A stretch of DNA of 64,000 bases, taken from the NCBI GenBank assembly GCA_030068075.1, contig CM057826.1:65631312-65695311 (forward strand), written 5' to 3'. This document shows, piece by piece, positions 50,327 through 62,554 of the stretch. Position numbers and translations under genes: made by a program. Within the stretch, counting starts at the first letter, position 1; each line of letters opens with the position of its first letter. The DNA is from Paguma larvata (Eukaryota > Chordata > Mammalia > Carnivora > Viverridae). Below the pieces are notes generated by a model. It saw nothing but the letters and a program-made list of their open reading frames with translations, did no database searches and was not told where the DNA came from.

Positions 50327-50338
50327 TCCGCCATGTTC
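50327..50338 (-). promoter_or_regulatory. YY1-type site at the L1 5' terminus
   Basis: The minus strand starts GAACATGGCGGA, one base off the AAnATGGCGGC YY1 core. In human L1 a YY1 site at the same place fixes the transcription start (known). Here it begins at the second base of the element. Confidence 0.75.
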
Positions 50339-50355
50339 GAGAATCTGAACATCTT
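50339..50355. repeat. target-site duplication of the full-length L1, 5' copy
   Basis: Identical to 43661-43677 over all 17 bases. Confidence 0.97.
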
Positions 50356-50637
50356 GCTGGCCGTTACCCATAGACCAATTTTGTTACTTGCCTTGTAGGC
50401 CTCTCCAATATGGGAACTTGATTTACCAATGCATACATGCCAAGAAGGCAAAATAGTTTGCCGACAAGACAGAAGTCACACCTAATTATGGAAGTGATAG
50501 CCCATTACATTTATTAAATTGTATTGGTTAGAAGCAAGTCATTGGGTAAGCCCATACATACTGCAGGAGAATTACATAGGGCATGAGTACTAGAAGGTGG
50601 GGATTACTGGGAAGATTACGGAAATCTGCCTACCACA
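50356..50637 (-). mobile_element. MLT1-type LTR, right half
   Basis: It continues the LTR broken at 43660: 'taggcctctccaatatggga', 'agacagaagtcacacctaat', 'tggggattactgggaa', ending 'ctgcctaccaca', all in reverse MLT1 order. Confidence 0.75.
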
Positions 50638-50771
50638 CATTTCATTGTGAAAACTGAAAACTAAGGAAAAAGTAAACTTAAAACTTCCTGTGACAGCAAC
50701 CATTAGCAATCATAAAGCATTTCATGTGGTTTTTTTTTGTTTTTCCAGATTTCCTTTCAGTTAAGAGTAGT

Positions 50772-50972
50772 GGTTCTCAGTCAGGGTAATTTTGGCTCCC
50801 AGGAGACCCTTGCAACATTCATAGACATTTTTGGTTGTCACAAGTCAGGGGTGTTTTTATTATAGAAACCTGATATGTTGCTAAATGTCCTACAATGCAC
50901 AGGACAATCCCCCACAATACAGCAATATCTAGTCTAAATGCCAATAGATCAGGTTTAGAAACCCTGGATTAG
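50772..50972 (+). mobile_element. MER5A-type DNA transposon (hAT-Charlie, nonautonomous)
   Basis: 'agtggttctcagtcagggta', 'atttttggttgtcacaa', 'gtcctacaatgcacaggaca', ending 'aggtttagaaaccctgg', give the MER5A order with its short terminal inverted repeats. Confidence 0.9.
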
Positions 50973-53265
50973 AATCATGTATTTTTTGCTAAGTATCATG
51001 AGCTGAAATGACATGACACTTCTGTGCCAAAACAATTAAGAACTAGTATCGCTCCTCCCAATCTTTATTCTTTCGTCAAAGGGAACTTGAAAGCCACATA
51101 CTGAGATGGTGGCATTACAAGATGAAAGGAACTTGGATGCCTGGGTCACCAGATGGAGGAGAGCTCCTAATGAACTGTATCAGACTTTATGTGAACAAGA
51201 AATAAGCTTTGTTTTCTTAATTGAGATTTTAGTGTTCATCTACTGAAAATTAGCAACAAATATCTTCTATAATACAGCCCAGGGAAACTAAAACAACCTA
51301 CTACAAATGCCTGGGAATCAGGATGGCATCACATGCCACAAAATCAGAATGAGAAGCAAGAAAATGGTGGAGCAATTACCTCATTGTACTAATGGATGAA
51401 AATATCTACTCCAGAATCATAAATATCCCTTATTTATAAGGGATTTATATCCCTTATTATTAAATATATTTAAATATATTTGATTCATAGTGTTTGTAAA
51501 ATAGGTAACAAGATTTCATATAAAAATTTATCTGAGTTTATTCTGTTTTTTAATTTGGGTAAAGTCCAGATAACAAATGACAACTGAGTATTTTCCTGCT
51601 TCAGGTTATTACATATGAGGATAAAATAAAGACAATTCAAATGATTTGCTTTCTACTCACCATGTCTTTGGAAGCTTCTTGAGAGTGCAACCCCCTAAAT
51701 GAGGGAATAAATCAAGAAAAAGGAACACAGTGGGTTCAGGAAATAATGACCCCAACAGAGAACAGTGGCAAGGGGTATTCCCAGAACAACAGTGGTATAG
51801 CAGACCTAGAGAGCATCCAGTTCCAAATGGTGTAAGAAGATATTTAAACTCAAGTTCAAACCTAAAGTTATCACTGTTCTCCATGCAATCTGTGTCCCTC
51901 AAGAAACTCTTTGATACATGTACACAGTTAAGTTATATGTACCTTTATATTCACTAACACTATACTAACTCCTACTCATTCTTGAGATTTGTTTCAGAGG
52001 TGTTTCTAGAGCCATACCTCTGCCTGGGGGCATGTTATATTTTTTCTGCTTTGTGAAAGCATCTACATATATTTCTATAAGCTGTCCTTAAAAAATTATC
52101 TTTTTTTTAAATTAACATCCTTTTACTATGTCTTTCAGCATCTTTCAGCCAATCACATCATAATCCTGTTGTGATAACCACACAAATTAGTGTTTAAGAT
52201 GAGAATGATAAAAGGGCTCCAGACTTTAACGGCTAAATTGATTTAGAGGATGAATCTGTAATGATAGGGTGGCAGAGGACCATCCCTGGCTCAAGACTGC
52301 AAAATTTTGTTTCTGGAAATGCAAGAAGAATTGTTTTGGAGGAACATGTCCATTGGAAATTTTGACTTGATAGACTGAAAAGATATTAAAATTCAACAAG
52401 CCTTGACTTTGAGTTCCATAGTTGCTCTGTAAGCTCTAGTCAATGTGAAAGTGACACCTGAAACTTTCCGGCAGGTGCTTTATATGGAAGCCACCAGATC
52501 AATAGTCTGAGTGGCAAGGAAAAGTAAGACTGAAACTATAGAAGCTGATGTTGGAGACAGAGCCCATGGGATGAGATCTTTGGGAAGGGAAGAAGTCCAA
52601 GGACCCTGGAGTCTCCCTTCACTGGCGATTCTCATGCCAGGCAGAAATGGGATCATTGTCCAGCCTGAAGGTGTCAGAGAGGGGAGAGCAGAACATTTTT
52701 TAAATCTCACTGAGCAGACTGTATTTATAGAATGATTTAAAATGCAGGAACTACAAAACAGTAGCAATTAAATAGGTTTCAGTTATTTTTACATAAGGGA
52801 TCAAGTAATGATAATTGTACTAGTTAAGTTGAGAACAATTTTTTTTTCTTTACTAGCCTACTTTGGATAGCTTTCTTGTAAGTATCAGTGCTTAAAATCT
52901 TGTCCCTTATAGGAAGCTGTAATCTTGAGGCTCTGTGATATGGGCAACTTAATTATGGTGAAGGGAAATAAAAATGTTTAGATATTCAAGTATACTACGT
53001 GAACCAACAACCCTTCCCAAATGGAAAATCAACATTATTTAGTTGAGATAAAAATCTTCCATTCATATGCCCAGAAAATAATAATTTTTTAACCTCCTCT
53101 TAAAAGATGTATGAAGGATTAAATTAGAATAGAAAAGGTTCTGAATGTGAAAGTTGTGGTTAAATATCTCTCTAAGGACTTGAAACTTTTAGTTTCCTGT
53201 ATGTTCCATGGTTCCTAAGACAAATGAATTGAAATGGGATTGGGAAAGATGCTACTGAGGTATTA
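50973..53265. other. no recognised gene
   Basis: Two less AT-rich patches (51640-51960 and 52200-52740) carry open frames on both strands (75 and 81 codons; 74 and 95 codons). None is recognisable, and the paired frames on opposite strands argue for composition effects. Confidence 0.4.
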
Positions 53266-56200
53266 ATGGACAGTTCTGCTTAAGGTCTAATTTTGTATGT
53301 AATCAAAGTTGTTATTAGCTTAAAATAGACTATTATATAAACAGGATGCTTTTTACAAGCCTCATGGTAACCACGAAACAAAAACTTATAGTAGATCCAC
53401 AAAAGATAAAGAGAAGTGAATCAGCACATCAATATGGAAAAACATCAGTTCACAAAGGAAGACAGCAAAAGTGGAAGAAAGAAACAAACTATAAAACAGT
53501 CCAAAACAACATTAATATGGCATTAATTCATCCTAACCCATCCATAATTACTTTAAATATAAATGTACTAAATTTTCTAACCAAAAACTACAGAGTGAAT
53601 GAATGTATAAAAAAACAAGATGCTGCCTACAATAGGCTCACTTCAATTCTAAAGACATGCACAGACTCAAACTAGAGATGGAAAAGATATTCCATGCAAA
53701 CAAAATTTGTAAAAAGGTAGTTATATTTGACAAAATAGACTTAAGGTCATAACATAATGAAAAAGTGGCCAATTCATCAAGATGATATAACAATTGTAAA
53801 TACGTATGCACCCAATATTGGGGCACCAAAATATATTAAGAAAATATTAATGGATCTGAAGGGAGAAACAGACAACAATACAATAATAGTAGGAGACTTT
53901 AATATTCCATTTTCAACAATGTATAGAACATTCAGAGAAAAATAAAAAGAAAACGTTAGATTTAAATTATACTTTAGAAAAAATGGACATAACGGACATT
54001 TACTAACATTCCCGCTAATACCGCCGCCATATTCTTCTCCAGTGCACATGGAACATTCTCTAGGAGAGATCATGTTAGGTCATAAAACATGTATTTAGCA
54101 AATTTAAGAGCACTGGAATCATACCAAGTAGTTTTTCCAACTACAATGTTCTAAAACTATAAAAATCAATAACAGGTGAGCAACTGGAAATTCACAAATA
54201 TGTGGAAATTAAACAACACACTCCTGAAAAACCAATGGATCACAGAAGAAATCATATGTGAAATAAAAAAAAATCTTGAAACAAATGAAAATGGAAATGC
54301 AACATAGCAAAATTTATGAGATGCAGCAAAAAAGTTTATGTGATAAATACTTACCTTAAGAACAAAAAGAAAGATCTCAAACATCTAACTTTATACCTCA
54401 AGGAACTAAATAAAGAACAAAATAAGCCTGAAGTAGCAGAAGTCAAGAAATAACAGATAAGACAAGACATAAGGGAAATAATAGAGATTAAAAAATACTA
54501 GAAAAGATTAATGAAACTAAGAGCTGTTTTTCTGAAAAAAAATAGTAAAAATTAACAAACCTTCATCTAGACCCTCCCCCCAAGAGAAAGAAGACTCAAA
54601 TAAATAAAAAGATATGGCAATGCAACAGATACCACAGAAATATAAAGGATTATAAAAGACTACCAGGAATAATGATATTTGAACAATTGGATAAGCTAGA
54701 AAAAATGGATAAATTCTAGAGCCATAAACCTACAAAGAATTAACCATGAAAAGATAGAAATTATGGACAAGTTGATTGGATCAGTAATCAAAAATTAAAA
54801 TATCTCTCAACAAAGAAAATCCCATACCAAACAACTTCAGTGGTTAATCCTACCAAACATTTAAAGAAGCATTAACATTAGTCCTTTTAAAACAATTCTA
54901 AAAAAACTAAAGAGGAAAGAATACTCTCAAACTCACTTTATGATGCCAGCATTTCCAATAACAAAGCCAGATAAGGATACTACAGGAAAAGGTAAGTACA
55001 GGTCATTTACCCTGATGACTTCATATGCAAAAATTCTCAACAACATCCCAGCAAACCAAATTTAACAGCACATGAAAAAGACCATACATCATGATCAAGC
55101 GAGATTTATCTCTGGATGCAGGGATATTTCAACATATGTAAATCAATAAATGTGATATAACACATTAACAGAATAAAAGATATAAAAGACAAAAATCGTA
55201 TCATCTCAATAGATGCAATAAAGCATGTGACAAAATTCCCATTTTTATTATTTTCATGGTATAATAAATTGCGTATAGGAGGAACATACCTCAACATAAT
55301 AAAGCCCATAAATGACAAGCCCACAGCTAACATTGTACTCAATGGTGAAAGCATACTACTAGAAGTCCTAGCCAGAGCAATTAAGCAAGAAAAAGAAATT
55401 AAAGACATACAAATCAGAAAGGAAGTACTTAAACTGTCTTTGTTTTGCAGATGGCATAATTTTATACATAGGAAAACAAAAGGATCCATGAAAATCTATT
55501 AGACTAATAAATGAATTTAGTAAAGCTGTAGGATAAAAATCCACATACTAAATCAGTTGCTTTTCTGTGACAATGAACTATCTGAACAGAATCTCTTTTA
55601 CCAAAGCATCAAAAACAGTAAAACACTTATGAATAAATTTAATCAAAGAGGTGAAAGTTCTAGACATTGACAGCTTTAAGGCATTGATGAAAAAAAATGA
55701 AGACACAAATAAATGGGAAGATATTCCATTCTTATATATTGGAAGATTTTAGCATGGTTAAAATGTCCTTACTATCCAAAGCAATTTATAGATTCAGTGT
55801 AATTCCTATCAAAATTTCAATGGAATTTTTGGAATGGAATTCTACAGAAAAAGAAAAACAAATACTAAAATTTGTATGAAATTACAAAGGACTTCCATTA
55901 GGCAAAGCAATCCTGAGAGCAAAGTTAGAGGCATTACACTTCCCAACTTCAAACAATAGCACAAAGCTATAGTTATCAAAATGGTGTGGTACTGGTGTAA
56001 AATCAGAAACATAGACCAATGGGACAGAATGAAGAGCCCAGAAACAAACCCATGCATATACAGTGAACTAGTATTTGATAAGGCGGCCAAGACTACTCAA
56101 TGGAAAAAGGATAGTTTCTTCAGTAATTGGTGGTGGGAAACTTGAGTACTGGTATACAAAAGAATGTATTCATATCCCCATCCTGTACCACTTACAAAAT

Positions 56201-57492
56201 TAATTTGAAATGGATTAAAAACTTAAATATAAAACTGCAATTATTAAACTCCTAGAAGAGAACATAAGAAAAATGTACCTTGGCAGTGGTGTTGGCAACA
56301 ATTTTTTGGATCTGACCTGAAAAGAAAAGGGAACAAAAGCAAAAATAAGTAAGCGGGACTACATCAAATTAAAAAGCTTTTGCACAGAAAAAGAAAAAAA
56401 AATCAAAACATGAAATGGTAACCTATAGAATGGGAGGAAATGTCTCCAAAACATATGTATAAAAAAGGAGTTAATATATAAAATAAATAAGGAACTTCTA
56501 CAACTCAGTAGCAAAAAACCTCAGGTAATCCAATTATAAAATGGACAAAAGACCTGAATAAACATTTTTTCCAAAGAAGACAAATGGCCAACAGTACAAA
56601 AAAAAAAAAAAAGAAAAAAGGTGCTCAATATCACTAATCAAATAAAAACCACAATGGGATATTACCTCACACTTGTTAGGATGTTATAAAAAGATAAAAG
56701 ATAACAAGTGTTGACAAGAATGTGGAGAAAAGGGAATCCTTGCACACTCTTGATGGGAATGTACAGAGGGGTACACCTGTCATGGAAAATAGTATGGAGG
56801 TTCCTCAAAAATGTAAAATACAAGTGCAGTGTGATCCAGCAATTCCACTTCTGGGTATATTTCCAAGGGAAGCAAAATTGCTATCTCAAAAAGATATCTC
56901 TACCCCCATATTCATTGCAGCATTGCTTACTGCTGACCAATGATAATGAAATGTGGTATATATGCACAATGGAATATTATCTAGCCATAAAAGAAGAAGA
57001 AAATCCTGCCATTTGTGACAGCATGGGTTGACCTTGAGGGCATTATGCTAAGTGAAATATGAAATAAGTCCAAAAGATAAAAACAAATACACAATCATTT
57101 CAGTTATATGTGGACTCTAAAAAAGCAGAATACATAGAAACAGAGTAGACTGGTATTTGCCAGAGGTTGTAGGAAGGGGGGAATGGGGAGACATTCATCA
57201 AAGGGTACAAACTTGTAGTTATAAGATGACTAAGTTCTGAAGACCTAATATATAGCATGCTGACATTGTTAGTGTAGTTAGCAATACTGTGTTATATACT
57301 TGAACAGTGCTAGGAGAGTAAATCTTAAATGTTGTCATCACATACAAAAGTGCTAGTTATGTGAAGGGACAGAGGTGCTAACTAATTTTGTGGTAGTCAT
57401 TTTGTAATATATACCTGTATTAAATCATCATGTTCTACACCTTAAATTTACACAGTGTTACATATAAATTATGTCTCAATAAAGGTGAAATA
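53266..57492 (+). mobile_element. long decayed L1M, sense strand
   Basis: It begins in the spacer before ORF2 and passes through endonuclease text (53770-53945, including a recognisable GDFN). Reverse-transcriptase text lies near 54820-55560 (FCRWHN replaces the FADD motif through a frameshift). The C-terminal cysteine-box region is near 56700-57000, and the 3' UTR ends 'attatgtctcaataaaggtg'. There are dozens of stops and shifts. No function remains. Confidence 0.88.
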
Positions 57493-58593
57493 AAAAGCTG
57501 CAGTAGAAGTGAGGAAGTCTTTGAGGAAATAAGTTGGTTAAAGAGAGTATTCTAGTAGCCAAATAATGAAAATTTAAGCTTTCCAAAGGGGAAAAAGGAA
57601 TGTACAATTGATGGGAACAAGTTTGGAATCAGTGAAAAGTGATCCATGTTTTTTAGGATCATAAATCTATGCTGAACATCAAAAAGGAAAATATATTATA
57701 AAAAATGTCAGCCAATGAGTCTGGGTGCCCAGTTTCTCTCCAATCAATCAATCAATCAGTGTGGGATAAAGGCATAAGTCATTCAATTGCTAAGTAAGAA
57801 TGTAGTTGTGTGGGTTGTTTAAATAATACAGTTTCTTTCCCTCATTGGGTATTTCCATAGGTTATTTTAGTCTGCCTGAGGTAAAAGCAATAGTTTACCT
57901 GCTAAGCTGATGCTTCAATGCTGAGTCATAGGTCAGAGTGTGAAATGCAGGATTAAAGAGGACTGAGACACAGGCATGCCACGTGTTCCTGGGGAATACC
58001 TCCTGTGTGATGGGACGTTCACTCCATACTTGTATACCCTCAGAAGATCTTGGGAACCTGAAAAATCATAATTCTGTATAAAGAACTGTGTTATCCCTTA
58101 TATTTTGTTTTTGTTTTTATTTGGTAAATATCTCTGAACATTTCTCAACCTTGACATGTTAAGGGAACTGAACATGTCTTAAATGTGTCTTTTACTCAAT
58201 CCATAATCATCGCAGTGGGACAACAATGCATAATTCACTCAGGAAATTTTCTCCTACTTCCTACCTCTGTAATCCACATGACCCTATTTTGCTGTTTTAT
58301 AGAAGTTTTTTTTTTTTCAGTGTACTGTAGGTATCTGTTTGCATGTCTACGATCCATGTGAACTTCAAATTTCTAGAGCATGGTATGCAAATTTAAAAAA
58401 AATGTGTTTTCTTCCGGTCTTACAATAACTTCCCTCTCACAATAAATGTTGAACATATGAATGAATGAGTGAATAAATGAGTCACCTACTCTTCCCTTAA
58501 ATATATTCTAGGTTCCATCCTTCTGAGTCCACAGACTTCTCATATGAATCCTTTGTTTCCTTCATCTCCTTGCCTGTGCTTCTGCTTTGTTAC
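57493..58593. other. no recognised gene; probable L2 end near 58430-58485
   Basis: A short CAAT repeat lies at about 57741-57757. 'aataaatgttgaacatatga' with repeated 'atga' words near 58441 resembles an L2 3' end. Confidence 0.4.
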
Positions 58594-59390
58594 CTGTAGT
58601 GGGTTAAACTGTGTCCTCCAAAAGATATGTCCAAGTTCTAAGCCTCCATACTTGTCAATGTGACTTTATTTGGGCAACTAAGATAAAGATCTCAAGACGA
58701 GGTCATCTTGAATTAGGGTGTGTCAAAGAAAAATTGCACTGGAAATTAAACAGACAAAGACGACTTCAAGTCTTGCCATACAGGAGAGAGATTGAATTAG
58801 ACTCTCTTGAAACAAAAGACAGGAGGATTTTTAAGTGCTGAGGTGAGGTAGTGGAAAAGTACTGGAGGATGTTAGAGGAGAAGGGGGTCAATGTGATGAA
58901 GTCATCTGTGCTTGCTAAGTGTCAATTTCTAAGTTAAGCTCCTACCCTACCACAGATACTGGATAATTGCATTTTAAAAGAATGTTTAGGGGCGCAGGTT
59001 CAGGAAGAAGCCTTGTCTAAGGTTTAGTCAAGCTGAGGGGAAAGTTAAGACTGTCCTGGTCATGTGGGCCTTAAATCCAGTGACAATGTCCTTGTGTTCT
59101 TATAAGAGAGAGATAGAAAACAGAAGACATTCAGAGACACAAAAAGAGAAGGCCAAGTGAAGACAGAGAAAAATAGGAGTGTTGTGTCTATAAACCAAGG
59201 AATACTAAGGATTTCTGACAGCCATAGGAGGCTAAGAGAGGCATGTAATACGTTTTCCCCAGAGCCACCAGAGGAACCAACCTTGCCAACAACTTGATTA
59301 AGATCTTTTGGACTCAAGAACGGGGAGAGACTGGATTTCTGTTTTTTTAAGCCTATCAATTTGTGGTAATTTGTTATGACAGACCTAGAA
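58594..59390 (+). mobile_element. MLT1-type LTR, split by an inserted element
   Basis: The left part 58594-58720 ('gtgtcctccaaaagatatgt', 'gaggtcatcttgaattaggg') and the right part 59063-59390 ('ccttgtgttcttataagaga', 'accttgccaacaacttgatt', 'ttatgacagacctag') join into one MLT1 LTR. Confidence 0.85.
58721..59062. mobile_element. 342-bp LTR-like insertion inside the MLT1, family not recognised
   Basis: It starts TGTC and ends GTCA (TG...CA ends), with 'gtg' repeated at both junctions. The flanking MLT1 text is otherwise continuous. I cannot name the family or set its strand. Confidence 0.5.
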
Positions 59391-59589
59391 TTGTTATCCA
59401 AGAGCTTTCTGGAAAGATTTCTCTCCATTTCCCACTTAACTCCAAAAGTCAAAATTGCACATCTCATTAATGACTTACCTTAATTGTTCTGTTCCTCCAT
59501 TCTTTTTTTTTTTTTTTTTAGTACCAAAAGCCATGACTTCCTCCAAATTCTTTTGATAATCCTGATGATAAAGATATTACAGCTGAAAC

Positions 59590-59795
59590 TTGTTTAGTAT
59601 TTGCTCCATCAAATATGCTTTATGTCTTATAATTTTTAAACCTCATAAAGATATAATAAGGCAGGTACTATTATTTTTTTGTATTAAAAATGAAGACACT
59701 GAGGAACAGAGGGATTAAATAGTACTAAGTAGCAGAATGAAAATTCGCTTTGAGATCTGACTACAGAACCCTTGTGCTTAACCATATTGCTATAT
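59590..59795 (+). mobile_element. MIR SINE
   Basis: 'aacctcataaagatataata', 'aggcaggtactattatt', 'actgaggaacagagggatta', 'acagaacccttgtgcttaac' follow the MIR consensus order. Confidence 0.85.
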
Positions 59796-60057
59796 TTTTC
59801 AGTTTATATCATTGAATGTTTATCTTTCTTATGTCTCATATTGTCTTCTATTATAGTTATCTATGCATTTTTCTTTTTTAGTATAAAGTATTCAACGGAG
59901 ATAACTAAAAATCACAGATGCACAAGCATATCCATTTATTTGTCCCATTTTAAAGGTTTTCTATTGTTATTTATATTGTGATGCATTTCTTTCAACTTTT
60001 ATAATTCAAGAAGTAATTGAAGAAATTTTCTTGAATACTTTTAACCTTTAAATAATT

Positions 60058-60260
60058 TTTTAATGTTTATTTTTGAGAGAGAGAGATAGGATGTGAGCAG
60101 GGGAGGGGCAGAGAGAGAGGGAGACACAGAATTTGAAGCAGGCTCTAGGCTCTGAGCTTTCAGCACAGAGCCCAACGCAGAGCTTGGACTCATGAACCGC
60201 AATATCATGACCTGAGCTGAAGTCAGATTACCTAACTGACTGGGCCACCCAGGCACCCCA
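60058..60260 (-). mobile_element. Can-SINE
   Basis: The reversed head 'tgggccacccaggcacccca' is at the right, the GA tract at the left. The flanks 'cctttaaataattt' (left) and 'tctttaaataattt' (right) are a near-perfect duplication. Confidence 0.94.
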
Positions 60261-60729
60261 ATCTTTAAATAATTTAAAAGTTCTGTCTTTACCTTTTCAT
60301 AGCATTTAGCACAATTCTTTGAATATCAGAAATGGCCCAAATTTTATTGAATGAATACAGGCAACCCAAGAATCAGCCCCTACATGTCCCCAAATTCCTC
60401 AGCATTCTAGGATCATATTTTCTTTTAATATTTTTATAGAATGGTTCAGGCCCCTATTGGACATGCGGCAGGAAGCCAATTGCTCTTCTGTCCCATAGTA
60501 CTCCTGAATCTTACGAGTTGGGAGAGGAGTCCTTATGTGTTCCCTGCTCACCTACCACTTGAGTTGTTTTCCTTTGAATGCCTGCTATAGTTTATTTCTG
60601 TGGCTTGTCTCCTGGGTTTGCCATCCTCCCGCTGTCCTGGGTACTATTTCACTGAGATAAGAGTGCTATCTGATAGACTCTTAACTGATGGCCCGGAATG
60701 TTGAGGGGATTAAAGCATATCACAGCTTT
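60261..60729. other. no gene recognised
   Basis: Mixed sequence. A weak L2-like end may lie near 60300-60360. Confidence 0.4.
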
Positions 60730-61510
60730 AATTTATTCATTCAAGAATTCACCAAACATACCAGCATTTATTGAGTGTCTAGTGGTACTGTGCTGGGCAC
60801 TGGGGAGACCAATAATAAACAAATGAAAGTCCTCACATTCAAGTTGCCCATACTCTAAGTCAGGAAAACAAAACTCACACAGGCACACAGATGAATTTAA
60901 AATTACATTGGAGGTAAGTATGATGAAGGAAAGGTCCCTGATGGACTGAGGGCTATGGTATTGGACTTGAACAGAGAGCAGAGGATAAGTGTGCATTAGC
61001 CAGCCCTGTGGCAGCCCTCTCTCCATGGGAGAAGGGCACTGGAGAAAGAGTGACAGCACATGGAAACCAGAGTAGGGTGGAGCAAGGTACATTGCAGCAA
61101 CTACAAAAAAGCCCATGTGGTAGGAATGCACAGATGCAGGCCAAGAAGGAAGAGAAGTGAGTCTGGAGAAAACTCACTTCAGGCTACTTCAGGCTTTCTT
61201 AACAACAAATGTGATCTAAATCCTAAAGTTAAGTGGGAGTTACTAAGTTTGAAGTAGGGAATTGACATGATATCCTTTGTACTTTGAAAAAGTTCTTGCT
61301 ACTGTATACAGATGAGACTAAAAAGGGTGAGGCATGGTGGATGCAGGGATTCCAAAAAGGAAGTGTTGGTCCATGCAAAAGATGATGGTTTAGACTAGGA
61401 AAATGATGGTGGAAATGGAGATAAATAGAAATATTTAAGAAGCATTTAGTGCAGCATAAAGCAAGAAGACCTAGTGATATGAGGGAAGCACAGGATGTCA
61501 AAAGTACAAA
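60730..61510 (-). mobile_element. L2 LINE fragment, antisense
   Basis: 'catttattgagtgtctagtg', 'gtgctgggcactggggagac', 'aataataaacaaatgaaa', then 'aagatgatggtttagactag' follow L2 in reverse. Minus-strand frames of 132, 95 and 74 codons fall inside and are not genes. Confidence 0.75.
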
Positions 61511-62118
61511 GCTCATTACAATGGTATAGACATCAAATTATGAAAAATACACTAGACATTGCCATCTTAAAAAGTGATCAGACTTTTTTGAATATGGAAA
61601 ATTTTCATGAGCTATGTCTCTCCTTAGCTTCTTGCCTAAGAGCTTTTCCTTTAAACCCACTTTCTGTCCTTTAAAACCATATTCTCTACAACCATTTTGT
61701 TGCTCTACATATTTCTGGATTCACAACCATTTCTTCATAATAATTGTAACATAATGCAACTATTATGTGGATAGTTTAACACTAAGTTTCCACTATTTTA
61801 GAGCCAAAGTTTGCACAGCCAACATTTCTATTGAACTGTTGCTAAACTGTTTGCCATAGTTTCACCCTTAGTACTACAAAGACTTTGGAGAAGTACTGAA
61901 ATCACAGCATATTTTTTTTTAAGTATATCTTAGATCAAATTCTTAGGCTTAGACTTTCACCAGAACTTCCAGGGTCATGGAGTTATGTATGGCTATGGGC
62001 ACTTTCATCTCCCCATTGGACAAAATTTATTTCATGCTTCCTTAAATCCTTCATTTCTTACCATCTCCTGTGCTACTGACCAGCAGTAGTATTTATACCT
62101 CCTAGGAGAAGATAACAT
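61511..62118. other. no gene recognised
   Basis: AT-rich sequence without a recognisable repeat or splice-flanked frame. Confidence 0.4.
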
Positions 62119-62307
62119 TTTTTAAGTTTATTAATTTTGAGAGAGAGAGAGAGACAAAGAATGCGAGTATGAGCTGGGTAGGAACAGAGCGAGAGGGAGA
62201 GAGAGAATCCCAAGCAGGGTCCACAATGACTGTGTGGGGCTTGAACTCACAAACCATGAAACTGTGACCTTAGCCAAAGCCAAGAATCTGAGTTACCCAA
62301 GCGCCCC
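62119..62307 (-). mobile_element. Can-SINE, internally shortened
   Basis: The reversed head 'gttacccaagcgcccc' is at the right and the GA tract at 62138-62208. Parts of the middle are missing compared with the other copies. Confidence 0.9.
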
Positions 62308-62554
62308 AAAGATTACCTTTTTATTATTTTCCAGTTCTCATACTAGATGTCATTCCCTACTTTCTAAAATGTCAGTTTAGGTAACCCATCATGATTTACA
62401 GAAACTAAAAGCTATTATAGTAGTCTACAAAGAATGAGTACTTCATGTTAACAATGTAGAATCAAAATGCTGAGTAATGACTTATGACTTGAAAATCCAT
62501 ATATTCCTGGGAGGGGAAATATCTATACATAATATTATTCTTGTGCTCTTTTGA

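Larger units (their letters stand above)
43676..50338 (-). mobile_element. L1: full-length L1 retrotransposon with both ORFs intact
   Basis: A complete autonomous non-LTR retrotransposon of about 6.66 kb. On the minus strand: 5' UTR 50338-48694, ORF1 48693-47800, ORF2 47803-43829, 3' UTR 43828-43689, then an A tail of 11-13. It is bounded by a perfect 17-bp duplication (43661-43677 and 50339-50355) and interrupts an old MLT1 LTR. Unlike every other L1 in the window it has no stop or frameshift in either ORF, and its 5' UTR keeps many CpGs. These signs point to a recent insertion. The A tail is short, which is compatible with a fixed rather than very new copy. The inferred nick site reads ATCTT/GC, a variant of the usual TTTT/AA. 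Whether it is active cannot be told from sequence. Confidence 0.97.
49400..50338 (-). promoter_or_regulatory. CpG-rich L1 5' UTR / internal promoter region
   Basis: It is strongly GC- and CpG-rich against AT-rich surroundings; CpG clusters are densest at 49660-49960. Mammalian L1 5' UTRs hold an internal RNA polymerase II promoter (known). The first bases carry a YY1-type site. A perfect 12-bp palindrome CCCTTTAAAGGG lies at 50287-50298, about 40 bp into the element. The retained CpGs mean little deamination so far. Confidence 0.8.

Noticed and set aside
52480..52767. Overlapping frames of 95 (minus) and 74 (plus) codons
   Set aside because: Paired frames on opposite strands without homology suggest base composition rather than coding.
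55427..55500. Possible live reverse transcriptase in the 53-57 kb L1M
   Set aside because: The catalytic motif region is frameshifted and the element has stops throughout.
60733..61516. Minus-strand frames of 132, 95 and 74 codons
   Set aside because: They fall within an ancient L2 fragment and overlap in different frames; no protein family is recognised.
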